The position numbers and the translations under genes were made by a program. From NCBI GenBank assembly GCA_038373885.1, contig JAWZYV010012253.1, positions 248,001 through 312,000 of the forward strand: a stretch of 64,000 nt of DNA, in the 5' to 3' direction. Below are positions 45,433 through 56,258 of this stretch, piece after piece. Below the pieces are notes generated by a model. It was not told the DNA's origin and searched no databases. It saw only the letters and a program-made list of their open reading frames with translations. Within the stretch, counting starts at the first letter, position 1. Every line of letters begins with the position of its first letter. This DNA is from Cheiracanthium punctorium (Eukaryota; Arthropoda; Arachnida; Araneae; Cheiracanthiidae).

Positions 45433-46167
45433 GGCCGCATTCGTAAACGCCAAACGAGTTTCTATCTAAGGTGTTCGTAAAGGAAACTGAGTGCTTTCAG
45501 TTTAAAAACTAGAGCGTTCGTATACAAAACTGGGTGCAATTAGTTTCAAACGAAGTAAACTGAGAATGAATTAGGTTCGTTGAGTTTTACTTTCTGCGCG
45601 TTGTTTTTGTTTAGAAATGGCGTCCGTTTTTATGGAATAGTATGATGTTATGAAAAGTATTTTACGTTTGCTGAAGCTGCAAATATTAGTTTTTCGAGGT
45701 GGAAATTGAGGCATACGTTAGAAACTGCTACGAAGGTACATACTTTTTCAAAAGCAATCATTTTCTTGTAGTTTTCATTTTAGTAAATTCAAAAATGCGT
45801 GTTTTAGTGTCGAGATTGAAGCTGATTTAAACCGTTATTTGCGAAATTTGAATTTCTCTTGCTAAATACTTTTGAAAGAATGAAGTTTAAGTTGAAATTT
45901 CTAAATTTTAATCTTTGCACTTCAATGATGGCCATTCTTTCTTTTAAAAATCCTGTTGATTTTATATTATGTGCTAAAAACTCTCCTCAGCAAAGTTAAC
46001 GTATTCGCGAATTGTAAACAAACACGTCTCCTAGGCGACGAAACTCAATAAACTGAAGTTGTTCGTAAAGGCAAAAGAAACTGATAAGCACTGACAGCAC
46101 TCAACACACGCATTCCAGTTTTCTTACGAAAACTCGTACAACGAGTTTGTCGTTTACGAATGCAGCC
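45433..46167. mobile_element. 735-bp Harbinger-like MITE
   Basis: The left end GGCCGCATTCGTAAACGCC and right end GTCGTTTACGAATGCAGCC are inverted repeats of about 19 bp with two mismatches, extended by CGAGTTT-like segments. AAA flanks both sides (45430-45432, 46168-46170), a possible 3-bp duplication. Subterminal repeats 'gttcgtaaaggaaact' and 'gttcgtaaaggcaaaagaaact' occur near both ends. No transposase is coded. Confidence 0.7.
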
Positions 46168-46786
46168 AAAATTATCTCGTGCCAAGATCAATTAATGTAA
46201 TGGCGAAAACTCTCCGTTTTGATGCTATTAAATTCTAAACATTAGGCTACATTAAAATTCGTAAAAAATTACCTAATTTACATAATTTTTTCGTTTTTAT
46301 TTTTAAGGAGGGAGAAAAGAATGTTTCACTTCTGTCACAATATCAAAAAGTTATGACGGATAGAATTCAAGATGCGGCAGTTTTAAAATTATTTTACGAA
46401 AAATTCGTCAAATCTGATACTTAGTAAACAAATTACTAAAAATCGGTAAATCATGTTACGTATTCAGAACAAACTGTTTTTAAAAGAAAATATTTTCCTC
46501 TATCCTTTGATACAAATGCCGTTTTGCTGCGACCGCAATTTACGCCGTTATTACGAATTAGGAGAGAAATAATGCCAAAAATCGCATAAAACATAAAAAA
46601 AAAAAATTCTAGGTCGAATTTTGAAAAAAACGCTTCGAGGTACCCAACTTTATGTTTAGATCTTCCCGAGTACCAAATTTGGTGTTTCTAGGTGTAGCTG
46701 TTTGTCCGTAACGCCGCCGACACACAGACCCACAGACATCTTCTTTTACAATAAGTAGAGAGTAGAGAAGAGACGATAAGTAGAGA

Positions 46787-47735
46787 TATATATTTTCTGC
46801 ATGTCACACATTATTATTATTAATTTTTTTTGAGTTAATTTATGTTGATTTTTATATCATTAAAATTGGATATCATGTTGAGAAAAATGGGTATCTCCGA
46901 CTCTTCTTTTTGCTTTTAATCAAGATTCGAAGGCCTCATGATATTTTCGATGTCAAGGGCGGCTCCAGCTAGGGGGCTACGGGGAGGCACAGCTCCCTCC
47001 AGGCTTTTTGTTTTAGAATTTCAGATTCGTATACTTCACGATTCCACACGTTCAATTTGCATTTTGAACACTTTATAGACTATCTATAAAGTTCAATGGT
47101 CCCCCTTACAGAATTCAGGCTCTTGTAGTTGGCATGCCGAATTCAAAAATGGAAATTCCTGATCTCAAAGACTCGTTTCTGTCAGTCTCTATTTATCGAG
47201 TAAAAACTGGGTGATTTCTACTAAAGAGGTTTTGAAAATTTTGTTGAACATTGGGAAGAAGCTGTAAACACAACAAGGAAGAATACATTTTTCCTAAATT
47301 AGTTGTAAAATTTTATTAAAAAATAAGCTTTAAAAAACTGTGAGAACTTATAGTTGCTAACCCAATATTTAAAATCACCAGTTATACTCAAGCAGTTTTT
47401 TACAGCATACGTTGTTGGACATGTAGAATAGTCCAGATTTTTCTTCCCTGGGCATTTCCCACAATAAATTGATAATTTCGGAGGCCTTTTTGGCGACCAT
47501 TTGCAGTTTCTCGGGGTGGGGGGGCGATATTAAGAAAATTCTTTACCCATTTGCTAACAATCTAAATAGTTGTGGAAAAATCTCCTATCCGCACATTTAG
47601 TGACGTGAAGTGCTCTCTTTCCAACATGAAACCTTGGTAATATGTCAACAGTTTGCCGAAAGAACTTCTTTGTAACGTTATTGTATATTTTATTTCTACA
47701 TAAAAACAATAAAATCAGCATATGTATTTTGAATA
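46787..47735. other. Intergenic stretch downstream of the host gene
   Basis: No gene recognised. Fragments 'ggcggctccagctagggggc' at 46967 and a G-run at 47514-47524 suggest degraded MITEs. Confidence 0.4.
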
Positions 47736-47741
47736 TTTATT
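47736..47741 (-). terminator. Poly(A) signal of the coiled-coil host gene
   Basis: AATAAA on the minus strand, about 105 bases after the stop codon of the last exon, a normal distance for a short 3' UTR. Confidence 0.6.
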
Positions 47742-47845
47742 GAAGTTTCTACTTTTGAAATATTTGCAATTTTCAACGAAATCTCTGCATTAGGTTTTCA
47801 GCAATTTATCCCTATAATTACCACAGAAGAGTCTTGATCACATTT

Positions 47846-47996
47846 CTATGCTTCAGGCTGTGAATCAGATTTGTCGAAAAGTTCTTCAGTTTTCTGGAGA
47901 ACAACACAATGCGCTTGAAAATCCTCTGGCAATGTCACCGTGAAATACTCCAGTAACGTTTCGAGAAAATGCTTTTCTTCGACTAAACAATCATAA
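47846..47996 (-). CDS. Last exon, coiled-coil protein, possibly augmin subunit HAUS1
   Basis: After a polypyrimidine-rich acceptor ending TTTTTTACGCAG the exon opens with the third base of a split codon and reads YDCLVEEKHFLETLLEYF, then TVTLPEDFQAH, to a TAG at 47846-47848 (49 whole codons). Its entry phase fits the exit phase of the exon at 50430-50609. The spacing of hydrophobic residues followed by a Tyr-Phe and a Leu-Pro pair resembles the C-terminus of HAUS1 (augmin, which branches microtubules from spindle microtubules). That resemblance is from memory and weak; another coiled-coil protein is possible. The exon structure itself is well supported. Confidence 0.75.
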
Positions 47997-48089
47997 CTGC
48001 GTAAAAAATATAACAAATCATATTAATAGATATCAGAAAGATATTAAAATACAAGGTGTCTTAAAGGTAACCATACAACAATCATGTTG

Positions 48090-48350
48090 GTAGTAACGTT
48101 TTATCGACGTTACATTTCGTCACGTTCATTTCATCACAAATGCGATGTAATTTTGTGACGTCTAATCGTGTCAAACATGTGACATTGCAGAGTGGTGTCA
48201 CAATGTAATACGTTGAGGCCTATGCTAGTTACTAGGACGGCCGTGATGGTCGCCCTGTGACATCACAGACAACTGCCCTTGGTGACATTTATCCGTCGCC
48301 ACAACTTTGTGACTTAACATGTACTGTCACATGAAGTCGTGTCGTGACTT
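48090..48350. repeat. Cluster of GTGAC / GTCAC motifs
   Basis: Ten or so GTGAC, GTCAC or ATCAC motifs occur in both orientations within 260 bp, several as TGTGACAT or its complement (for example CTGTGACATCACAG at about 48255). It lies in the last intron of the minus-strand gene. The pattern resembles subterminal repeats of a MITE, but no ends or target duplication were found. Confidence 0.5.
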
Positions 48351-49079
48351 CATATTGCTTCATGGATAAGTACTTAATTCTGTGAAATCAGATACCCAAT
48401 GAACTCTATTTTTGTGTATGAATTTTAAAATGAGCTAAAAGGTTTCTCAATTTTTTTTTCTTATGTATTGTTACAGCTTTTGCACCGAGGTGAAGGGCTA
48501 ACGACGGGTTTGCTTTTGACGAAAACTCACAAAGTTCAGAATGATCGTCAGGAATAAGCCAGGTCATAAGGATAAAGCACAAGCTGTATTGCTTCCAAAA
48601 TCGTGTACAACAATCTTCACTACAATTCTCTAGAAAACTGTCAGTCGAACACAGAAGAAACTGCAATTTGAGTACGACAGAAATGCTTTTAAAGTACCGT
48701 GCTGTAGCGGGAAGGAGGAGTCGCTGCTCTACAGCGTACACTATTCCACAATTCACAATTCAAATAGTGAGCAGAATCAAATTTTTCTACCTAAAATTTA
48801 TTATTTTCTTTCTATTTCAAAAACGACTGAAGAGAAACTCGCGGCACGGAGCTGCTTCCGTTCAACTAACAAATCAGGACTGTCTGTGCAAGCCGATCTG
48901 CTGTCTACTATTATAGTGTTACGCATTTTCGGGTCAATCTGCTGTTATGGGGTTTTAAATAGTTCAAAATTCGTATTCTACGCTTCAAATAGTTAAATTT
49001 TGCTTTTTGTTGCATCAAAATCGGTTAACTAGAACCGGAGATAGGGAGGTTTTGGCTTCCCCATTGATTTTCTATGACG

Positions 49080-49330
49080 GTTCTAGAAATCTCGAGAAAA
49101 TTTGACGACATTTTGGTCATTTGGCGCGATTTTCCCAATGGGGCTTTTAAAGTTAGTTTTTCTGCATTAACTTGCATAATAGCCTAATATTTCTCTTCTA
49201 TTACGTAATCAAAATTCCCGCTTTATGTGGAATCTTCGAGAAATAGATAATTCTGCAAGCTCCTTGTAGCTTCTACCTCTCCTATAAATACAAGCGCGCT
49301 GCACCGATTGAGTCAGTGTGAATCGAACTC
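49080..49330 (+). promoter_or_regulatory. Heat-shock-type core promoter (HSEs, TATA, initiator)
   Basis: Seen directly: GAATCTTCGAGAA at 49230-49242 is a perfect three-unit heat shock element (nGAAn nTTCn nGAAn). TTCTAGAAATCTCGAGAA at 49081-49098 is a four-unit element with one mismatch. TATAAATA starts at 49283, and an arthropod initiator TCAGT starts at 49313 with its A (expected +1) at 49315, giving TATA at -32. The layout is that of Hsp70-type promoters, where HSF trimers bind the GAA units. It points away from the host gene, within its last intron. No HSP or other coding frame follows; the region to about 49700 has short frames only. Confidence 0.7.
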
Positions 49331-49800
49331 CCATCGAGTGAGTTTGCTGTGTTACGCTATAGAAGCAGTATTTCCGCTTGCTTTTCGAAGCTGATTTTAA
49401 AATGCGTGGGTTAATTCTTCATTGCTGTGTCTTGAGGTAGTGTTACTGCTATCCTTCGTATATTTCCATTGAATTTTGCCTGTGGAAGTGTTTTATTTTG
49501 TGTGAGAAATACAGCATTTGTGAGAGCTTCTGATCTAAGCGGACTGTTAGAAGCACATTACTGTTTGATTGTACTGGTGAATTTTGTACAGCTTATTGTT
49601 CGACGAAGTTCTAGAAGCAGAAAAATTGTGTTCCATCCTCACAAGTGGACTCTCTTTACTAGAACCTTTTACACCAACTGAACTTTAGAACGACGAACCC
49701 AGGAAACAAGCTGAGGTTTCTGCAACAATAGCTTCGGCCAGTTCTATAGCTTTCTTCGATTTTCTGAACTTTTCTATTCAGTCGCTTTTCTATATTGGAA
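49331..49800 (+). other. Putative transcribed region downstream of the heat-shock-type promoter
   Basis: If the promoter works, the transcript begins 'agtgtgaatcg'. The first ATG (49402) gives only a 12-codon frame, so the region looks like a long 5' leader, a first exon ending near a GAG|GTAGTG donor-like site at about 49436, or a non-coding RNA. A further TTCTAGAA sits at 49609-49616. No poly(A) signal was identified. Confidence 0.35.
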
Positions 49801-50429
49801 CATTGAAAACGATTCTCATTATTTGATAGTGTAACAATAGTCCTATAAGAAAAAAACTAACCATAGAGGGCCATGAACAAAATTGCTGTGGATGTTGCCA
49901 AGATCGGCAAAAAATTCGTATATTATTGGAACACTAACTATTAAAAAAGTATAGATTAACAATTCATTGTTACGTGCACTTTTCATACCAAGAATGCAAA
50001 CTATTTTTCTATTACATCTGTAGTAAATGTAAAAGGAAATTAAACACTTAATTTTTTTTAAACTTTTGACTAGAATTTGAGATTTTGTAAAAATTGTGTA
50101 AATGTTTGTTCGCCCATTTCACTTAAAAGCGGCTCAATGGAATGAATTGACATTTGGTATTATGAGATATGGTTAGTCGATTTAAACTATCAAGTCGAAA
50201 TTTTTCAGAATTGTTCATAAATTTTGAGATTTTATGAAAATTATTAAATCATTGTACCTCATGCTTCCATGCAAACAAATATTCTGGAGCCAACCCTTGT
50301 GAGCCCTGAATATCATATCCCTTTACTGTTGAAAGAATGTTGACTAGCATTTTATTTTAACCACATTAAATCTTATTATTGGGAGGGGGAAATATCTCTC
50401 TCTCTGTTCTGAGAATATCATTTACTTAC

Positions 50430-50609
50430 ATCACACTTAGCTGGTCTAAGCGTAATGCTGTTTCAGTAGTATTTTCCGTCGTCTTAATATCTTTCTTTTT
50501 GCGCATTGCATCCAATCGTTGGCAGTACTCTTTCATAAAGGTAATTTCAGTAACAACAGCACGAACGGATAAATATTCCATGGAATGACATTTCATACTT
50601 TCTGTAAAC
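50430..50609 (-). CDS. Internal exon, coiled-coil protein, possibly HAUS1
   Basis: A 180-nt exon between an acceptor (CTCCTGCAG, ending at 50610) and a donor GTAAGT (50429-50424). It enters with one leftover base and leaves two, carrying 59 whole codons: FTESMKCHSMEYLSVRAV, then TEITFMKEYCQRLDAMRKKK and TTETALRLDQLSV. The content is hydrophilic with heptad-like hydrophobic spacing, so a coiled coil is likely. Phases agree with both neighbours: the two-base end CG of 55071-55250 plus the first G, and the end AT plus the first T of 47996. The intron to the last exon is 2,433 bp and houses the opposite-strand heat-shock-type promoter. Confidence 0.8.
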
Positions 50610-51111
50610 CTGCAGGAGAAAAGTAAAAGGTGCTCTAGTTTAGGTTTAAAATGTTGAAGAACAGGGGTAAACGATACTGAGGGCTCTGCCCTTTTGGACT
50701 AAATATTCTTGAGCATATATCTTCTTGTTACCTGACCTTTTCTTACTAACTGATGTCAAGATTTTATGTTGAAAAATCCCTTTCTATGCAAAGCGTTGCT
50801 CCCTGACATCGGTTTTTGAATGAATTGGATCTTTCAAAACCAACGTCATGAGAGTGAACAAGCAAAAAATCTTCCTTATTCTAGTTAATAGATATGTATG
50901 ACTTGCTTTGCACTGTTAATTAGATACATTTGATTATTAATTACATCAAAGTTTTAAAGTCAAAAATGTAATGTTATAAACAGAAGCTAAATATGATTTA
51001 AAACCCAGTATAAGAATATACATCAGAAAAATTTCTGAACTTGGGTGTATTATAGTCATTCATACATTTAGTCACTCTCCACATCTTAAATGGAGAGTCT
51101 TTACCTCTCTT
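50610..51111. other. Intron DNA without other features
   Basis: Part of the 4.46-kb intron between the two 180-nt exons. Nothing else was recognised. Confidence 0.45.
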
Positions 51112-51352
51112 AAAATACAGGCTTGTCCAATGCACGTTGTAAATTTACAAATACAAAGTTAACCCTGCCCGTGCATGCATGTAGAAGTGTCGAAGTTGAG
51201 ACACATTCCAATGTTATTTTATTTTTGCATATACCTTCATTTAAAATACAGGTTTGTTCAATGCACGTTGTAACTTTACAAAATTAGCACTGCATGCGCA
51301 AGTAGAAGTGTCGAAGTTGATACACATTCCAATATAATTTTATTTTTGTAGT
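51112..51352. repeat. Two diverged tandem units of about 131 bp
   Basis: Both units start 'aaaatacaggyttgtycaatg' and contain 'tagaagtgtcgaagttga' and 'acacattccaat' followed by 'ttttatttttg'. The second begins at 51243. They differ at about a tenth of positions. Confidence 0.85.
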
Positions 51353-51574
51353 TGCCTAACGAAATATATATTAACCTATTCGCTACTTTTGTCACAAAGA
51401 CGCGATGAAACAAATTATCTTTCTGTAAGCTTTTCCCGGCATAAGTCTTTCAGTGCCTCACTGCGACAACCGAGTGTTTGCAAATGCAAGACCCATGCCT
51501 GATGACAACGATTACTCTTCATCATTGTGATAAAAAAAGGGCGTAAGTACAAATAAATAAAACTACAGTTTTTG

Positions 51575-51720
51575 AGGTCGTGGTAGCCTAATAGTTAAGG
51601 CTTTGGACTGATAACTGGAAAGTTGCGGGCTAGACGGCTAGATTCCAACTTACCACTGAAGACCGCGTCAGTATTGAGAAGTCCATCTTTCTGATAAGGA
51701 TCCAAAATTGTGGTGGGAAA
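51575..51720 (+). mobile_element. tRNA-derived SINE-like sequence
   Basis: 'GTGGTAGCCTAATAGTTAAGG' looks like a tRNA A-box region and 'GCTAGATTCCAACTT' like a degenerate B box about 45 bases on. It lacks a closed acceptor stem, so I call it SINE-like. It is distinct from the 1901 family. Confidence 0.45.
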
Positions 51721-53128
51721 CTCAAGGAAGGGTGTATATAGCTCTAAAAGACACGTATGGTGACATGAGCTGTCTTCCTCTGGAAAACAAACTGGATTTT
51801 TTTTTTAGCACTGCCTATAATCTAGGGGAATCATTTTGTTTGCCCTTGTAAAAAAGCTATAAATGCTACATACGTTTCTTTCAATGGAGAGCATGCTTTC
51901 ACATACAGTAGCGAATTTCAAAGTGTTTTAAAATTCGTTATAATGAACACTGCCGAACAGGATTATTAAAAGGAACTTATATCTACATAATTTTTCTAGT
52001 TTTTTAGGTATCTCTTACAGCAGGTACTACGGTCTCGCTATAAACAGAATGGACAGACAGCCAAACCAAAATCATAAATGCTTTTCAAGTTGTGCTGTGA
52101 AATGTGTTAATAAATGATGAATAAGATCAGCTTAACTTTAATAGGTACTGGATGAAAAATTTAAGCAAAATATTCATATTAGTACAATTATTCTGCTTAA
52201 TGGAATACAGCACGAAAGGCGTAATACTTATATGCCACTAAAAAAATTGAGTACAATACTAAACAATTTCACTTAGAAGCAAAACAATCGTGTCTAACAA
52301 AATTTTTGAAACAGTCGTGTCTACCAACACTTTGTAATTTTTTAAATGACTATGTCATTTTATCTCTCACCCCTTTTATTGAAAATTGTCCAAAAAATGT
52401 GTACCAAAAATGCGACATAATTTTAGACATATTTAAATACTATTAGTTCACAATAGCTAACAATAATCTATTGTTACAATATTTCGTAAGCTATAGAATA
52501 TGCATCACATGTATTTTTTTTATAAATAGGTTACAGTCATAAAAATTTCAACAGCTTAAGAAAATTGTTGAGTACTGAATTGTTTATTTTTTTATTGTGC
52601 AATGTCTTATCCTCCTGAATTCTGTATCCCTCAATAAACATTTATCTATTTAACTGTAACTGTACTCGCGAACGCATTCTTTTTATTTCTTCTGTGCTTT
52701 TTTCCTTCTCGATGTTACCTTGTTATGTGATGTGCCTGTTTCTTCCGTTCTAATTTAATAATGTTATGTTAAAATCCTACGCTTACCATGTTTGTGCAAT
52801 AACTCTGCTAACATTTCTAAAAGGTTTTGAACACCACATGGATTAATTTTTTATTTGCTAATTTTTAACGTTCGTTTCAAGGCTGCATCATTCATCCTCA
52901 AAATGGCGACTGGAACTTGGCGAATTGAAACGCTGAATAATTACGAAACATGGAAACAAAACATGGACTCATAAAATTAAGGATGCATCAAGAATAACTT
53001 GTAAAACGTGTAAACCATCGGGCACTGGACTAGCGAATGTGAAAGTGGAAAAAAGAATAATTTTAAACATAAGCCTAACAGCCTGGGATTCTTATCCACT
53101 CTGGATGACTCGCCACTAGGGTTACCAC
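51721..53128. other. Intron DNA without supported features
   Basis: AT-rich. The segment 52040-52080 ('gacagacagccaaaccaaaatc') resembles 16335-16360, suggesting a shared dispersed repeat. Nothing coding. Confidence 0.35.
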
Positions 53129-54535
53129 CCAGACAGCACATAAGCTTAAATCAAGCTTGACATTTCCTTGAATTTGACGTATTAATGCAAGCTTGACAGT
53201 TCAACTCATTTTAAGCTGGCAGCAAGCTTGCAGGAATCAAGTTGAATTGTCAAGCTTAAATACAGCTTGATTTAAGCTTTCAAAGTGCGCAGTGATGGTG
53301 CCATCTGTGACGAGAATGGACATTAATTGTCTAGCGTCCTCAAATTTGCTGAAAGTTCGTAAAAGATGTGTTTTATTTTATTACCAGTGCCATATTACCG
53401 GCAGAGGCAAACGGGGCAACTGCCCAGGGCCTACAGATTTTAGGGCCCAAAAATCTTACATCTTACACTTTTGTAGTTTTAAAATAAAATTACAAAGGAT
53501 AAAAAAAATTCAGAAGTTAAATAATTTTTTAATTATAAAGTATGAACAATGAAATTTACATTTGTATAAATTAATTTAAACTTATTTTTAATTCTTCGAA
53601 ATGCTCTATATCGATATAGCATACCAATATGCAGGAAAATAACTAACCACATTTGTAAAGAGAATTTTTAGCGTTAAAAAATAGCAAATTTTTTCAATAA
53701 GAAATATTTACAAAAATGACTAAAGTGTTTGTATTCCATACATGTTAGCAACTGTGATATAGCATTTCGAAGTAACGTTTAACTATCTGTTTCTTTCATT
53801 TCAGATTACTTAACACAAAATTTGTGTTAAGTAAACCCATATCTCCAAATATGAAAATTCTTCAAAATAAAATACAATTATACTACGAAATTGATTTCAA
53901 AATCAGTCGTTTGTCTCGATTTTGGCCAGCAGTATTGCTTCATGAGTGTTGCGGTACTGAAAGTTTTAAAACGTGTGCTGCTCTTAAGTTTATATTATGT
54001 TTATTTCCCTATTAGTAGAGTCTCTAAATCACACATAACATTATTTTAATTTCGATGCATCCCATGGAAAAATAAAAGAAACAAATAACACATCGCCCAC
54101 TTATCAATCTGGCGAGAAAACAGCGTGATAAGTCACTTCAAACTTTAGTCATAGCTGCACCAAGGCTTAGTGGCTGAATGGATAGCGTGCTCGACTGCTA
54201 ACCCAAAGCCCCGGGTTTTATTCCAGCCACGAACACTCGATGGAAACAGACTAAATTAAATTAAATTTCAGCGTAGAGGGGGAAAATGCGTGGCAAAGTA
54301 AAATATGTGGGGCGAGTTCGCCGACCGGCGCCCCGTGTATTTAGGAAATTTTTTTAAGCTTGAAATTAAACTTGAAATGTCAAGCTTAATGCAAGCTGGG
54401 CAAGTATAAACTAGAACACTTGATTCAAGCTTGCATTAAGCTTACACGCTTGAAATTTTCAAGCTTAATTCAAGCTTATTGACTTGATAAATCAAGCTTG
54501 CTGCAAGTTTGATGCAAGTTTGCTGTGCTGTCTGG
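53129..54535. mobile_element. 1.4-kb DNA element with AAGCTTGA-rich ends, class unknown
   Basis: Perfect 12-bp terminal inverted repeats CCAGACAGCACA (53129-53140) and TGTGCTGTCTGG (54524-54535). Both ends are packed with AAGCTTGA / TCAAGCTT units and variants (at least six in 53141-53280, at least eight in 54355-54520). There is no clear target duplication; only AC is shared on both sides. The centre contains a hAT-like fragment ('ccagtgccatattaccgg', about 53385), a SINE and no transposase. I could not place it in a known superfamily. Confidence 0.75.
54165..54260 (+). mobile_element. tRNA-derived SINE head nested in the 1.4-kb element
   Basis: 'TAGTGGCTGAATGGATAGCG' fits an A box and 'CCCCGGGTTTTATTCCAGCC' a degenerate B box with normal tRNA spacing. 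It resembles a tRNA but the arms do not close and no terminator follows. Confidence 0.5.
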
Positions 54536-55070
54536 ACAGACTAAATACAGCAATCCTGCTAGCCTAAAGCTCTCTCAACAATATCAAATAACGAGAGCAA
54601 AATTTTTGGTGTGTTAAGATAGACACTAAAAATTATATAAGTTACTTCATTTATCATCGACCCACGTTTGCAATTACAAGGAAAGATCAGGAAACCCTCC
54701 TACTTCCAGTCGATGAAATAAATGTAAAGGAAGAATAAAAGAAAACGGAAAAGGGTTGAGAGATAAGATGTCATAGACAATTAATATCGTTTTAATATGG
54801 CAATAATGAAACTAAAAAATTAGGGGGGTTCAGGGGGGGGGGCTCTCCCCCTGACGAGGCTCGAACAGCTGAAAGATGTCGCTAGCTTTATTCGATGAAA
54901 CTTCTTGCAACATGCATTGTTATAGTTTTTCAAATATTCCACATTTCTTCTTCATTAAAGAAAATTGAAAAAGTATTTTTAAACTGTGCTAAATTAATCA
55001 TTCTCTGTTTAAATGAATTAAAGCTAACCTATGTACAGTTAAATTACAAACATCTTGTACGTATTCTCAC
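54536..55070. other. Intron DNA without supported features
   Basis: A G-run at 54833-54842 mirrored by CTCCCCC suggests a degraded MITE. An open frame at 54895-55116 overlaps the exon on the other strand and is not credible. Confidence 0.4.
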
Positions 55071-55250
55071 CGTTGTAAGCAGTTCTGCAGTACATGAAGA
55101 TTCACAAGGTTTTTAGAGTCCAGCAGCTCTTTCTTAGCAATATATTCAGAATACTCTTCCTTCATATTCTTGATATTATGGTCTAGATCATTCTTATCGG
55201 GAAAATCTTCTCGCGTGGAAATGCTGAAACGTTCTGTTTCTTGGTTTGAT
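55071..55250 (-). CDS. Internal exon, coiled-coil protein, possibly HAUS1
   Basis: The most upstream exon found. The acceptor reads GATATTGCAG, ending at 55251; the donor is GTGAGAATA at 55070. It is 180 nt: one base completing a split codon, 59 whole codons (SNQETERFSISTRED, then KNMKEEYSEYIAKKELLDS and LVNLHVLQNCLQ), and two bases passed on. It is rich in Glu, Lys and Leu, consistent with coiled coil. The entry phase implies at least one more upstream exon; I did not find it within the window, so the gene probably starts beyond 64000 or its 5' exons lie unrecognised among the transposons. HAUS1 is a guess from C-terminal architecture. Confidence 0.78.
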
Positions 55251-56258
55251 CTGCAATATCATAAGGCAATAATAATTTGAAAAGAAAACTGTACACTCAA
55301 AATGTATGTATGAATACGCTAAGGAAAATCTTTACAGCGGCTCCTTTTACAGCACACTGCGCGAACGGAGGAAAATAAAATTTGGTACAGTTAAAGTTCG
55401 TATGAAGGTGGTTGTGCGAATGATAAAATTCATGTAATGTTCATGCACTGCAAGAATTTAGGGAAATAAATTGGCACGCAATATTTTGCTCCAAGTCGGG
55501 TGATGATTCCATTGTTGTGTCAATTTTGAAATAATAACATTAAGTTACAACGATGTTATAGAATTATAGTATTCCAACAAAATTTGCAAAAAATGAAATT
55601 ATTAGCCAGTTTAGTGAAAATATGACTGAAATACGTCAGCAATCAATAGGAGATGAAAATAATATATTATTCATGAGGTGTATGAAAATATTTCCGACAA
55701 AACATACTCTCGGATAACATATTGGAGTCAGTTATTTTAGCACTTAAAAATAATAATTGTAATTTACATACGTAATCGAATACATGGTGAAATGAGAACA
55801 TATCATTGCTACAGTAAAATAATTCCCTATGACAGTAAAATCTATTATTATCTAGCAGAGTTTTTGAGTTCTTTGATTGTTAGTGGTTTGGATAATTTTC
55901 AGTCAGCCGATAAAATGCCAAATAATTGAAACCCGTTTTAGAAGTAATCTGTTAACGTCGCCAAGAAAATCTTATTGGAGGGATCTACGCCCGGCTAACC
56001 AAAAAGTACCATAGTTTGCCACCATATATGTTAGTGTTGAAAGATAATTGCATAGTTTTATTGTTCATGAACTTAAATACAAAGGAAAGGAAGCATTAAT
56101 CAATGGAACAAGAATGCACATCAGGAAAAATTGGATTCCAAATAAACGGATAATTCGGAATATGTCTCACGTATAACACAATCCAGAGCTGCTTTAGCCC
56201 ATTTAACTTTCAAAAGAAACAAATTTCCAATTGTACCTGCATTTACGATGACAATTAA
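55251..56258. other. Stretch without supported features
   Basis: AT-rich DNA upstream of the exon on its strand. No further exon could be justified. Confidence 0.35.

Larger units (their letters stand above)
43341..46786 (-). mobile_element. Helitron, minus strand, composite
   Basis: On the minus strand the left edge gives the 3' terminus: hairpin CCGTGCGATGAACGGG, spacer, CTAG, then host T (43340). At the right, TC (46786-46785) preceded by host A starts 'TCTCTACTTATCG', a Helitron-like 5' end. The left third contains two tandem 421-bp copies. 44103-44990 resembles the Helitron at 12385. A Harbinger-like MITE and an (AAT)n tract are nested inside. No Rep/helicase is coded. The left terminus is clear; the right boundary is less certain. 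Confidence 0.6.

Noticed and set aside
48470..48558. A plus-strand exon after a strong pyrimidine tract and TTACAG, ending in TAA
   Set aside because: Only 26 codons, no partner exon on that strand, and no recognisable protein.
49469..49681. A 70-codon frame downstream of the heat-shock-type promoter
   Set aside because: It lacks an ATG at its start and resembles no heat shock or other protein I know.
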